The translations under genes and the position numbers were made by a program. Positions 54,627 to 64,000 of a stretch of DNA of 64,000 bases are shown in pieces. The notes under the pieces were generated by a model. It was not told the origin of the DNA, did not search any database, and saw only the letters and a program-made list of their open reading frames with translations. The stretch spans positions 7,832,819 to 7,896,818 of the forward strand of contig NC_043741.1 in the NCBI RefSeq assembly GCF_004337985.1. Direction: 5' to 3'. How positions within the stretch are numbered: the first letter of the stretch is position 1; the number at the start of each line of letters is the position of its first letter. The DNA comes from Pyricularia pennisetigena. Taxonomy: Eukaryota > Ascomycota > Sordariomycetes > Magnaporthales > Pyriculariaceae.

Positions 54627-56093
54627 ATGACAGCCCCCATGAGCGACGCGCCCTGGGGTCTACTCACCTCCCACTTTGAGTTTGCCACATCTCATCCCGA
54701 CCACGGTGACATTACCAACTTTTACCCCCGCCACAAACCAGACCAGGGCAAAGATCTAAACAAGTTTGTAGAACTGCTAGCCGAGTCTCTGAAGACTTCG
54801 GCCGCTCAGGAACGAGCGAAATATGCAGAAAGCTACGACGACCCAGATCCCAACGACATAGTCATACCCGAGTCTGACTTCGTCGAGATCGAGGTGCCCT
54901 TCCGCCGCTGGCACCTGTCGTGCACCACTGTAGGAACTCCGTATTGCCTTCAAAATCGCGTCCCACCACAGCATGAGCTCATGCCGTTGTCTGTGAGGCG
55001 GTTCAAGCATGCCGGGGTGGCGTTGCCGAGGTCCGGGGATGGTGGTGCCGTGATATGCACTCATGTAGGCGACTACAACTGCCGGTGTCTCCCCCGTTTC
55101 GAAGACCGGCGCATGTCGACGTTTCTACGCACCTACCAGCGCAACGATTGCTTCGAGTTTGACGAGGTCAACGGCGACAGCTTCTACGGCCTGGAGCTTC
55201 TCAAGGCGCTGATCCTGCACGGTAACATGGAAACGGTGCTGCGCATCTGTACGCACCCGCAGGTCGACTTCCTGAGCTGGTGGGACGCGCAGATGTGCTA
55301 CTGCACGGGCCCCGACGTGGCGTTGGGCCAGATGTGCCGAGATACGTTGCGGGCGTACATTGTGCTCAACCTTATCCAGCGAGGGTTCCCGGAACGGTGC
55401 GTTAGGCTTTCGGGGGAAAAGGCGAAGAGCGACGAGGAGGAACGCTCCGACACATCTGCGGACTATTTGAGAACCAGAACGTACCAGAGTCTGGTACACG
55501 ACCTGACCGTGTCGGACACGATGACACAGATCCCGCTGTTCCAACACATGGAGTTTTTTGGCATCCGAGACGACAATTTCCGGACGTATCCGCGCAAGGA
55601 GAGTCAATGGAAAGTCCAAGACGATCACTTCTATCCGCTGGGCCGCGTAGGCTATAAAGAGTTCATCGGGTTGGACTTTGACACGGACCCACCGTACATG
55701 CCGTCAGCGGCCGAGATGGAAACGGTGAGGTCGGTGCTGAGCGTAAAAGGCCTTCCGACCGAGCTTGTCGACATGGTTCTTGACCTTGCAGAGTACGACG
55801 AGACGCGGGTCTTGAGCATACCACACGATCCGCTCCACGAGCTGAACACGGATCAGCTGGAGGAGTATCTAGCTTGGTCTTGGCAGACACTGCTGCGATT
55901 CGACATGTTGGCCAGGGCTGAGGGGGATGAAATGCCGTGGGATATGCTCATTGCCAATTGCTTACTTGAGTCGTTCCCTATGCGAACGCCAACGAAGAAT
56001 ATGAAAGAGACGACACAGTGTTATACGCAAATCGAGCAGAGCGATTGTGACGGACTTCGATTTACCGAGCGTCTCAAACCAGTTTTTCTATAG
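54627..56093 (+). CDS. Conserved fungal hypothetical protein
   Basis: Single exon, 488 residues, no known function. It resembles a group of fungal hypothetical proteins in its last third, where LPTELVDMVLDLAEYDETRVLSIPHDPLH recalls an F-box-like helix followed by a fixed PHDPLH block, then an EYLAWSWQTLLR segment. The middle part has many cysteines (HVGDYNCRCLPRF, QMCYCTG). No signal peptide or membrane segment. A ubiquitin-ligase adaptor role could be guessed from the F-box-like segment but is not shown. Confidence 0.75.
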   Translation: MTAPMSDAPWGLLTSHFEFATSHPDHGDITNFYPRHKPDQGKDLNKFVELLAESLKTSAAQERAKYAESYDDPDPNDIVIPESDFVEIEVPFRRWHLSCTTVGTPYCLQNRVPPQHELMPLSVRRFKHAGVALPRSGDGGAVICTHVGDYNCRCLPRFEDRRMSTFLRTYQRNDCFEFDEVNGDSFYGLELLKALILHGNMETVLRICTHPQVDFLSWWDAQMCYCTGPDVALGQMCRDTLRAYIVLNLIQRGFPERCVRLSGEKAKSDEEERSDTSADYLRTRTYQSLVHDLTVSDTMTQIPLFQHMEFFGIRDDNFRTYPRKESQWKVQDDHFYPLGRVGYKEFIGLDFDTDPPYMPSAAEMETVRSVLSVKGLPTELVDMVLDLAEYDETRVLSIPHDPLHELNTDQLEEYLAWSWQTLLRFDMLARAEGDEMPWDMLIANCLLESFPMRTPTKNMKETTQCYTQIEQSDCDGLRFTERLKPVFL

Positions 56094-56930
56094 TCATACA
56101 AGCGTAAGTATTGGGTTTCGTTCAATCTGATATTTAGGGTAACATGAAGCCAAACTCTATGTGTCGTGACCAAGCCAATCAAGCGCGTGTCGTCAAGTCG
56201 TTATGTTATGCATATCATGATCGCTTTTTCAAATCATGGCACCCCTGACAAGGGCTCGCCGAGGGACCCGGAGCAGCGCAGTACCAAGCCACCTAGTATT
56301 TAACAAGCCTCCTCAAAGCAAGAGCAGCGCCGTTGACGAAGCCATCAGCCACAGCGAGAGTAGCGCCCATGCTGGTCGGCTGGCTGGTCCAAGATTTTCG
56401 TCACTGCTTTCGCCGGTGGCCTGCGGGCCGCTAGCGCCACTCTGCGACGGGTCGGATCCAGACCCATTGTCCTTCTCGCTGCAGCACGGAAAGGGGTAAA
56501 TGGTCAGTCATAAAAGTCAATCATGCATGACGTGATTGTGGAGAATATAAGGCCAAAGACTAAAGGAAATATGGTGCGTTCTTGTAGCACATATTAAAGG
56601 CTAATAGATGCGCAGACCCAGCTAACGGATACTGAATCAGGATAGTGTTGATCAAGACAGGGGGACCCAGCACATCGCTAGATCTCTCCGGTGCGTCTAT
56701 ATTGCTTATAGGCTAATCGCTCGTCTGATCTAGTCAGGGGCAATATAAATGGTATCCTTGGCACCGCTAAAGGCCGGAGGTTTTACTGGGCGTTAAGAAT
56801 GCAGAGCAACCTCTCCGGCACGCACCATATTTCAAATCCACGGCTTTTTGGGGCCACATCAAGTTCTAACTTTGAACGATCGCAGTTGACCCGCGTTTAC
56901 TGAGAAAACAAGGCGAGAAAAAAAAAATCC
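56094..56930. other. Intergenic
   Basis: An 87-codon frame at 56236-56499 has no recognisable feature and is not called. Confidence 0.5.
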
Positions 56931-58552
56931 TCACCTCTTCGCGTTGGCGTCGGGCCGAACGCTCTGATGGTTGCGAAACAGCTCATCCGGGTCGTACTTG
57001 GCCTTGATGCGCTGGAGCGCCGGGTAGTTGGAGCCCCAGTATGACCTCTGCGCGGCGTCTCCCAGGTCCGGGTCGACATATCCGGCGTACAGCACGGCGC
57101 CGGCGGCGTCGCGGTCCTTGATGCTCTCGGCCATGAGGTTGTGGAAGCCGGACAGGAAGTCGCGCGTGGTGCTCGAGACGCGCGGGATGCCGACGGCGTA
57201 CGACTGGTAGAACATGGTCTTGTCGCGGTGGGCGTAGGCGGTGGCGTTCATGGGCACATCGTTGATGGCGCCGCCTTCGAGGTCGAAGATGATGGTCCAG
57301 ATGAGCGTGCCGGTATTGGTGTCGGCGATGTAGTTGAACATGTTCTTGATGGCGTCCTCGGACAGCAGGTCCTGCTGCCGGAACCCGAGAGACTTGGAGT
57401 AGAAGGGCGACGCCAGGTTGGAGATGTAGAGGGCCTCGCGCTCGGCGTTGTTGGCCACGGCGCCCATCCAGTCCGTCACCTGGATGGTTGAGTTGCGCGT
57501 CGACGGAAGCTTGCCGACGATGCCCGTGGCGTCAAACTCTTCCTGCGAGCCGTAGAAGGTGCCCTCGATGATGCAGCCCAGCGGCGTGATGATGATTTGG
57601 CTGCCGAAGCGCCGGTCAAGGTTCGGGTCGCCGATGACGTCCTGCCAGGCCTTGAAAACGCGCCACTGCTCGCGCATGGACTCGAATGTGAACGAGTACA
57701 TGTACTGCACCGCCTTGCCGAACTCTGGGTGCGTCTTCATGACGAACTCGGTTATCACGCCGAAGCTGGCGCCGGCACCTTTGAGAGCAAAGAACAGATC
57801 CGAGTTTTGCTCTTCACTGGCCCGTTGGATCTTGCCGTCGGCAGTGACGACCTCAACCTCGAGCACGTGGTCCAGGCAAGATCCCCACTGGCGAGACATG
57901 GACCCCAGGCCGCCGATGGTGGCATGGCCGCCTATGCCGACTCCAGGACACACACCGTGTGCCATTGCCCTGCCGCCGTTTTCGTGCAGCTTCTCGGATA
58001 CGTCACCGAGCTGATGGCCAGATCCGATGGTAGCCTTCCACGTCTCATTGTCCATGCGGAACTGCTTGAAGTTGACCATGTCGATGGTGATGACATCGGT
58101 GCTATTGGGACCGCCCATACCTGCAGCGGCGCGGGTTTGTGTTAGTCAAGTCTAGCAGAAGAGGTGAGTCCTATCCATATCAGCTGTTGGCTGCTCACCG
58201 TAATTCCTGTATACAAAGTTTAGTCAGTAAGGCAGATATTCAGAGACGTGCACACATACAACACAGGCACGCATATGCCGCAAACATACCCGTATGAATG
58301 TCCACCCGATTTGGCCTGGACCTTTTTGCCATTTGCAGCCGCACATTTGACAACACCAGCCACCTGCTCCGCCGTGTTCGGCCTCACGACTGCGATGGGG
58401 TTTACGGCAGTGGTTGGATCGAGGTTGTACGGCTTGACCCAGGTGAGCTGGTAGATGGGGTCGTTGGTAAAGGCGGCATATCCCACACAGTTTGACTGCC
58501 CAGCACAGACGTCGGTCAGACAGGTTTGCAGGCTTGAGGGTTGGTTACCCAT
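56931..58552 (-). CDS. FAD-linked oxidase, berberine-bridge/glucooligosaccharide-oxidase type
   Basis: Minus-strand exons 58290-58552, an 8-nt exon at 58199-58206, and 56931-58120 give 486 residues. The PCMH FAD domain shows the AKSGGHSYGNYGMGG block (the first histidine is the covalent flavin ligand in this family) and GVCPGVGIGGHATIGGLG, whose cysteine is the second covalent link, so a bicovalent FAD is likely. The C-terminal BBE module is seen at YWGSNYPALQRIKAKYDPDELFRNHQSV. Such enzymes oxidise sugars or alkaloid-like compounds with oxygen. Unusually, the N-terminus (MGNQPSSLQTCL) has no signal peptide although most relatives are secreted; a missed upstream exon is possible. Confidence 0.9.
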
Positions 58553-59410
58553 GGTGTCTCTCTTTTTTTATTCCTTTCTTTTTTTTTTTTTTTTTGTATC
58601 TACGTGTAGATGCTTGACGCAGAATGCAAAGAAACAAGAGAACGACCGACGACGCAGGACAACAAAAAGAGATCTGCCTACAGGTACAGAGGCAGCCCGA
58701 AAGTATAGACAATGTGCAAAACAAAGGTTAAATACAACAAACGTCACTGCACCGGCCCTGGTGGAAAAGCGGTTAACCCTTACCCGTAATCAAACCATCC
58801 GTCCCAGAGGAGTACCGGGCTGTTACGGTGTATATAGCGTACTACTTGGTGGCAAAGACGAAACAAGCGGGCCTAGGAACACTGCCCAAGTTTGATTGAT
58901 TGAATGCCTGCTTGCTCAATCTCACTTTATTTACTCGGTGTACCACTGCCGCGTAACTTCACGTCACTCGGCTACGGTGAGTGGATTCTCTCTGCTGCAT
59001 CGGCCTCGTTTGTTTGGTTGCCTTGACAGCGGCCATGCGTCAAATTGAGGGTCTCCTTTTGTGGGGGAGCAAACCGTAACGAACCAACTGGACATGGGAC
59101 CTTAACGACGTCCGTCATTGCCGCCCGACGTTGGCTTGAGGTCCATTTCCTTGGAATGGGGCCTTGGGTGTCGATGGCATGATTGGCGATGAGCCCGCCC
59201 ATTTTTTTTTTTTCCTTCTTTTGCATTTTGTTCCGGACAAAAAACAAGTCAAAATTCCCTGGCGCCGTCAACGCGAGCAGATTACAAGACCGACTGCTAC
59301 GGCTTTTTGGTGACAACTGAAAGCGGGGATCTCCAGCTTCCATGACCAAAAAGGGTGTGTTCTAACGCACGTCGGTGAATCCAATCCTTCGGGACTTGGT
59401 ACTATCAACT

Positions 59411-59462
<52 letters not shown>
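59411..59462 (+). repeat. GT dinucleotide microsatellite
   Basis: About 25 uninterrupted GT units. Confidence 0.95.
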
Positions 59463-59463
<1 letters not shown>

Positions 59464-59666
59464 CTGGGGTTGCGTCAGAACCTCGACGTGGAGCCAGTTA
59501 GCCGATGACAGCTGTACGTAGTTTTATAGCATTCCCAGTTATAACAAAGAGATCGGGTAACGTCACTGAATCTGGTCAATCAACAACAGGCTCGCGACCA
59601 AAAGAAAAGAACAGAAAACCGTGGGACGTGTCGCGAGTGCTTGGGTTGACGACAGATTGAATTTTG

Positions 59667-59697
<31 letters not shown>

Positions 59698-59698
59698 T

Positions 59699-59761
59699 NN
59701 NNNNNNNNNNNNNNNNNNNNNNNNNNNNNNNNNNNNNNNNNNNNNNNNNNNNNNNNNNNNN
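59699..59761. other. Assembly gap (63 N) inside a T run
   Basis: T runs end at 59698 and resume at 59762, so the gap probably marks a homopolymer the assembler could not cross. Confidence 0.95.
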
Positions 59762-60121
59762 TTTTTTTTTTTTTTTTTTTTTTAGCGGCTAAACTCTACC
59801 GTAGTACGGCGTAGAGGAATGGACCGGCGAGTCTTGAGCGGGGGGTTCTAGCCTGTCTCGGCCTGTACAATTTAGAATCCCACGTGAAGTTATAGGGTAA
59901 TTAGTGGAATTGCGGAGAACGGGATGGGATGGTTCCCCACGTTGATCTTTCAACGAACCAGACAAACACTTTTTTTACTTTTTTACTTGTCTCATTTGGT
60001 GCTTTCACATGCGATCAAGTGATTTAACTGCAACGCTTGTGGTTTTATTATCACTACTTTGCCGCTCCCGATTCGCAATCTCATCAAAGTCAACCAGGCT
60101 TTCCCTTCATTTGGCCGGCCT

Positions 60122-62025
60122 TCAAGACTTGGAAACGTGCTGGGGCGCCGCCTCTTCAAGGCCCTCTCCATCATCGAGCGTCTTGGCAGAGTTGTCCGCG
60201 TGAGAGAATTCGAACACTGAAAAGGGAGTGTCAGTACATCTCTTTCTTGAGGGAAAAAAAAAAAAAAAAAAAAAAAAAGCATCTCGGGCTGCAACACATA
60301 ACTTACAATTAACGTTGGCAGAGCCAAATTTGCGCGCCGGAACCTTCTTCTGGAACAGGTAGTCAATGTCGGCAAATGTGCGGTTCTTGGTCTCGGGCAG
60401 GAAGAAGAAGATCCAGACGATCCAGATGCTGCACAGGCCAAAGTAGAACCATCCCGTCTTGGCTCCCCAGTTCCACGCGTCGGCGCCCTGGTTGAGCATG
60501 CGCGGGTTGATCTGGTTGACGACGATCTGGCCAATGACGTAGACGGCGCGGCCCAGCACCATGGTCTGGGCGCGGACGCGAGTGGCCGAGATCTCGGAGA
60601 CGATGACGAAGCACGCCGGCCCCAGAGTGATCTTGAAGATGGCGTTGACGAGCACCATGGCCACGCCGACGCCGATGCCCGTGTTGATGGATCCCGGCGG
60701 CAAGACGCCCAGGACGCCGATGATGAGCATGATGAGGCCGATGCCGCTGGTGCCGTACAGGTAAAAGTCGCGGCGGCCGACGTGGCCCATCAGCACGATG
60801 GCGATGCCGGTCGCCACGATGTTGACCGACTGGATGCCCATGCTGAAGTTGAAGGCCTGGACCTCGTCCATGCCGCTGGTCCGCAGGAAGGTGGTGGCAA
60901 AGGCGGCAATGGACTGGCCGTTGAGGATCTGGATGACCCAGGCCATGCAGCTGATGCCGGTACGGCGCAGGTTGGTGCCGCGGAAGCAGTCCATGTAGTT
61001 GGCGTTCTCGGCCTCGAGCTTCTCCATCTCGTTGGTGTGCTTCATCAGCGCCAGCGTCTCGGCCATGCTCTGCTGCGTGTAGTGGCCCTTGCGCGCGAGC
61101 CGGTGCAGAGACCTCTCCGCCTCTTCGATCTTGCCGCGGCGGACGAGGTACCACGGGTTCTCGGGCGCGAGGAACGCCGCGAGGAACAAGGGAGGGATCC
61201 ACACCCACTGCAGCCCGTAGGGCATCTTCCAGGCCCAGTCGCCGGGAAGCTGTAGGGAGCCTCGGAGGACGCCGGCCGCGAGGAACGAGCCGCAGCCCCA
61301 GCACATGGACGTCCAGGCGGTCAGGTAGCCACGCATGGCGGGCGGGCAGATCTCGGCGGCGTAGGCGGTAGCAAGTGTTTGGAACTATAGGTGTGTGACA
61401 AGGCAAGGTTTTCCTCTGTTAGATGACGAGCCACGACCGTGAGGGAGTCACACAACAACAACAACAACAACAGCAACACAAGACCACGAATACTTACGAC
61501 ACCCCACGGGATACCACAAAAGATGTTGCCGACAAACAGCATCTGCACGCTCGTGGCAAAGAAGAGGATGAAAATGGTGCCGGCCATCAGGGCCATGGCT
61601 CCCATGTACACCCTGCGCGACCCGAAACGGGACTGCAGGTATCCGTTCAGCAGCAGACCGATGATGCTTCCCAGGTTGTTGCCGTTGCCGATGGCAGCCT
61701 GCCACGACGCCGAGATCTGGTATTTTCCGGTCTCGTCGGGCCAGCCAAACTTCTTCCTGTAGGCGTCCTGACCGAAGAAGTTGTTGACCAGGCCGACGTC
61801 CATGCCCTCCATGATCAGGGCCGCGCTCAGGATCATGCTGTAGACGGCGGCGGGCCAGTACCTCGAGAAGAGCTCCTTGCGCGGCAGCTTGGCCTCTTCC
61901 TCGCTCATCTTGACCGCCGCCTCGATCAGCTGGCGGTCCGAGGCCATGGTAGGCCCGGTGTAGTCGACATGGTCAACCGACTCCCGCTTGGCCACGGGGA
62001 CCGACGTGTCTTTGGTGTCGGCCAT
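60122..62025 (-). CDS. MFS sugar transporter, maltose/alpha-glucoside permease type
   Basis: Minus-strand exons 61498-62025, 60307-61384 and 60122-60216 give 566 residues with twelve predicted membrane helices. Sugar-porter signatures are present: RFGSRRVYMGA after helix 2, APENPWYLVRRGKIEEAERSL before the central loop, VGRRDFYLYG, and PETKNRTFADIDYLF after the last helix. The sequence is of the fungal MAL-type alpha-glucoside:proton symporter group; the substrate (maltose, trehalose or another glucoside) is not certain. The second intron carries a CAA repeat and the third an A run. The last exon adds an acidic cytosolic tail of about 30 residues. Confidence 0.9.
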
Positions 62026-63471
62026 GGCGGTTGGTTGCGCGTTGGTCTGTCGTCTTTTGTCAGAGACGTGACGTGAGAGCGGAGGGGAGGAAAGCTCAAG
62101 ACAGAAAAGAAAGAAAAAAAAAGGAGGGCGACAAGCAAATCAATCCCAACGCCAGGAAGGAGGAGGAGGGGGGGTTGGAGGGCATTCAAATACTACATTA
62201 CACTCAGGCCTTTTCTTTTTTTTTTACCCCAACCTTGGAGGGCGACTGCTACTCTGACCACAAGATGATTTGTTTTGCCCTGTAAATTTCTCCGCTCCCA
62301 GTGCACTCAACTTGGCATCTCCACCAGGCCCGCCACTTCACGAGGACTCGTGGCCGGCGTCAATTACTGCGAACGGGCAAAATCCCCGGTCATCCCCGCA
62401 CCGGCTGAGGTGTTGACCCCATGGGGGGGAGAGATCCACGCATTTATTGGTGGTCATTAACGGTTTCCCCATGCTTTCGGCCCACATCTGACCGAGTCGA
62501 GCGAAGTGGAGGGTGAACCAGATTACGGGGTAAAGGGAGGTTGTGTTAGTTAGTGGTCTTTTGGTCTGAAATGGATTGCACGCGAGAGATATGGGGGCCA
62601 AGGTCCAGGCCCCGTTTTTGTTGGAGTAGCAAGTCCAACTTGGCATGGCAAAATGTCGGCTTCGGCACCGATTGTTAATGCTCTTGTCAGGCACTATTGG
62701 TTCTGGACCGGCGGTTGGGATTGCTTTTTGTAGACTGGGTCGACAGGGCATCCATGCCATTGGCTTTTGTTGTTGTTGTTGTTGCTGTTGTTGCTGTTGT
62801 CGCTGTACAAGGCAAAGTGTCTGGGGAAGTCTACGAGACTATTGTAGAATCGTAGTTGCACATGGCCATGTTACGTGGTATTCCTCTGCAATGCAACTCA
62901 GGCGGTGAAGGCTCCCTCCCCTTGCAGCGTCCAGCTCGTGCACCACTCCACTCTCACCAACGGGTTGGAAGTTGATGTTCAGCCTCAATCTCGTGCATAT
63001 ATGTATGATACGGCACACATTTCCTGTACTACTGTAAGCGAGGTCCAGCTCTTGTGCTGGTTCCCACCTCCCTCGGAAATCGCTCGAGCTGCATGGCGGC
63101 TGCTCGAGATTTCTCTTTGACGTTGGCTGCGTCGGCGTCGGATCAGCACAACCAGCATCCCGGCCAAAACCAAAACAATAAATAACAAGGACCACTCCCC
63201 CTTGTCCCCTCCTCGTATTGTGGGGAGCGTGTTACTGTTCTGTTGGTACTATGGTTGTGGTCGGCTTTGTATGGCCGACAAGTTATTTGATGTCTAGAGC
63301 TGCTTGATCTTTCGTTGCTCTTTCAAATACACGATGTTTTCCAGGTTTCATGGGACAATTCAACCGTTTTTATTAGTATTGTTCTTATTATGATTTTTTT
63401 CTTTCTTTTTGATCTGTGCTGCTGATTATGCTGCTGTCTAAAGAAACCGGACAGCACTCCATCCCCATTCC
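62026..63471. other. Intergenic
   Basis: No gene supported. A TTG/CTG trinucleotide tract runs at about 62767-62805, and A or T runs occur near 62114 and 62215. Confidence 0.5.
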
Positions 63472-63774
63472 TCAATTATAAATACTTGCCATACCATCAC
63501 TCGCCCCGCCACAACCATTATCCTCTTCACCTATAGCGTACCACTTGTCATTCGGCAGCTGGCATGTAGGTGTGCAGCGTGAATCCGCATGACACTTGAT
63601 GTCGCGGACCCAAGTCGATTTCATATTTCCTGACATAGAACCGACGTCGTAAACGGAATTGTCAGGTTGGTAGACGACAACTTTGCAGTGTATGGCGTAG
63701 TAAGGGGCAGCGAGGACGCCGGTCGGAAAGACGGCGAGCGCGGCGGCGGCGGCGAAAGTTGTTGCGAGCTGCAT
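63472..63774 (-). CDS. Small secreted cysteine-containing protein
   Basis: Single exon, 100 residues. The signal peptide (Ala-rich, cleavage near VLA-A at 22) is clear. The mature protein of about 78 residues has cysteines at 30, 61, 67, 71 and 88. No family is recognised. Size and secretion fit a candidate effector or a small extracellular protein, but it lies in ordinary GC-rich DNA near the window end. The odd cysteine count could mean a free cysteine or a missed exon. Confidence 0.6.
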   Translation of the reverse strand: MQLATTFAAAAALAVFPTGVLAAPYYAIHCKVVVYQPDNSVYDVGSMSGNMKSTWVRDIKCHADSRCTPTCQLPNDKWYAIGEEDNGCGGASDGMASIYN

Positions 63775-64000
63775 GCTGATAAATTTGGGTCGAAAGGTAG
63801 GCAGGCTTTAATATTGACTGGTGAAAAAAAGAGGCTTGGCTCCCAGAGTGAGAAGAAACCAAGAGAAGGATTGAGAAATAAAGGATGGGCACAGAGCCAG
63901 AGAGAGAAAGAAAGAAAAAAAAAAAAAAAGAAAAAAAAAAACAGCACAAAAAGACCAAAGAAAAGAATGTGATACCGTCGAATGAATGTTCGATTGGCGG
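63775..64000. other. Right edge, upstream of the small secreted protein gene
   Basis: GA- and A-rich leader DNA (A runs near 63917-63942). Nothing else seen. Confidence 0.5.

Larger units (their letters stand above)
58553..60121. other. Intergenic with GT microsatellite and gap
   Basis: No gene supported. It contains a T run at 58580-58595, a GT microsatellite at 59411-59462, and an N gap flanked on both sides by T runs. Confidence 0.55.

Overview
The window is nuclear DNA from a filamentous ascomycete of the Pezizomycotina type. Genes carry short introns (about 50-120 nt, GT...AG), coding DNA is GC-rich, and there are typical fungal families: a CFEM/Pth11-type receptor, SidF-type siderophore acyltransferase, AzgA purine permease, berberine-bridge-like oxidase and fungal ferric reductase. 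The gene set and the very many homopolymer and microsatellite tracts fit a Sordariomycete; a Magnaporthales relative is possible but not proven. It is draft assembly: three N gaps, one flanked by a duplicated 60-bp block.

Layout. 0.7-11 kb: a salicylate-hydroxylase-like monooxygenase, a CFEM seven-helix receptor, a secreted cupredoxin and an AIF/AMID-like FAD oxidoreductase. 11-16 kb: a SidF-like N5-hydroxyornithine acyltransferase and an acyl-CoA ligase (SidI-like), both on the minus strand and both with peroxisomal-type C-termini. 16.7-20.5 kb: a small membrane protein and an alpha/beta hydrolase. 22-25.5 kb: an AT-rich island with a degenerate ADP-ribosyltransferase-like secreted protein, a broken reading frame and a short cysteine-bearing secreted protein. 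26-28 kb: purine permease. 31.5-33.5 kb: ferric reductase. 34-41 kb: a hypothetical gene and three secreted or membrane-anchored proteins. 42-44.8 kb: GH92 mannosidase. 45.7-54 kb: a housekeeping block (DBP3 helicase, RFT1, UBP14, MAD2). 54.6-64 kb: conserved hypothetical, FAD oxidase, MFS sugar transporter and a small secreted cysteine-bearing protein.

The most interesting thread is iron. The nine-base motif ATCWGATAA, known as the binding site of fungal iron-responsive GATA repressors (SreA/SRE/Urbs1), occurs seven times in the window, about one being expected by chance. Six copies lie in intergenic DNA upstream of the AIF-like oxidoreductase, the acyltransferase, the acyl-CoA ligase and the ferric reductase. 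This suggests an iron-starvation regulon for making siderophore precursors and reducing ferric iron, spread over about 23 kb with unrelated genes between. The second thread is the AT-rich island as a possible nursery of secreted effector-like genes.

Exon boundaries were worked out by hand from splice signals, reading phase and conserved protein blocks; they are predictions.
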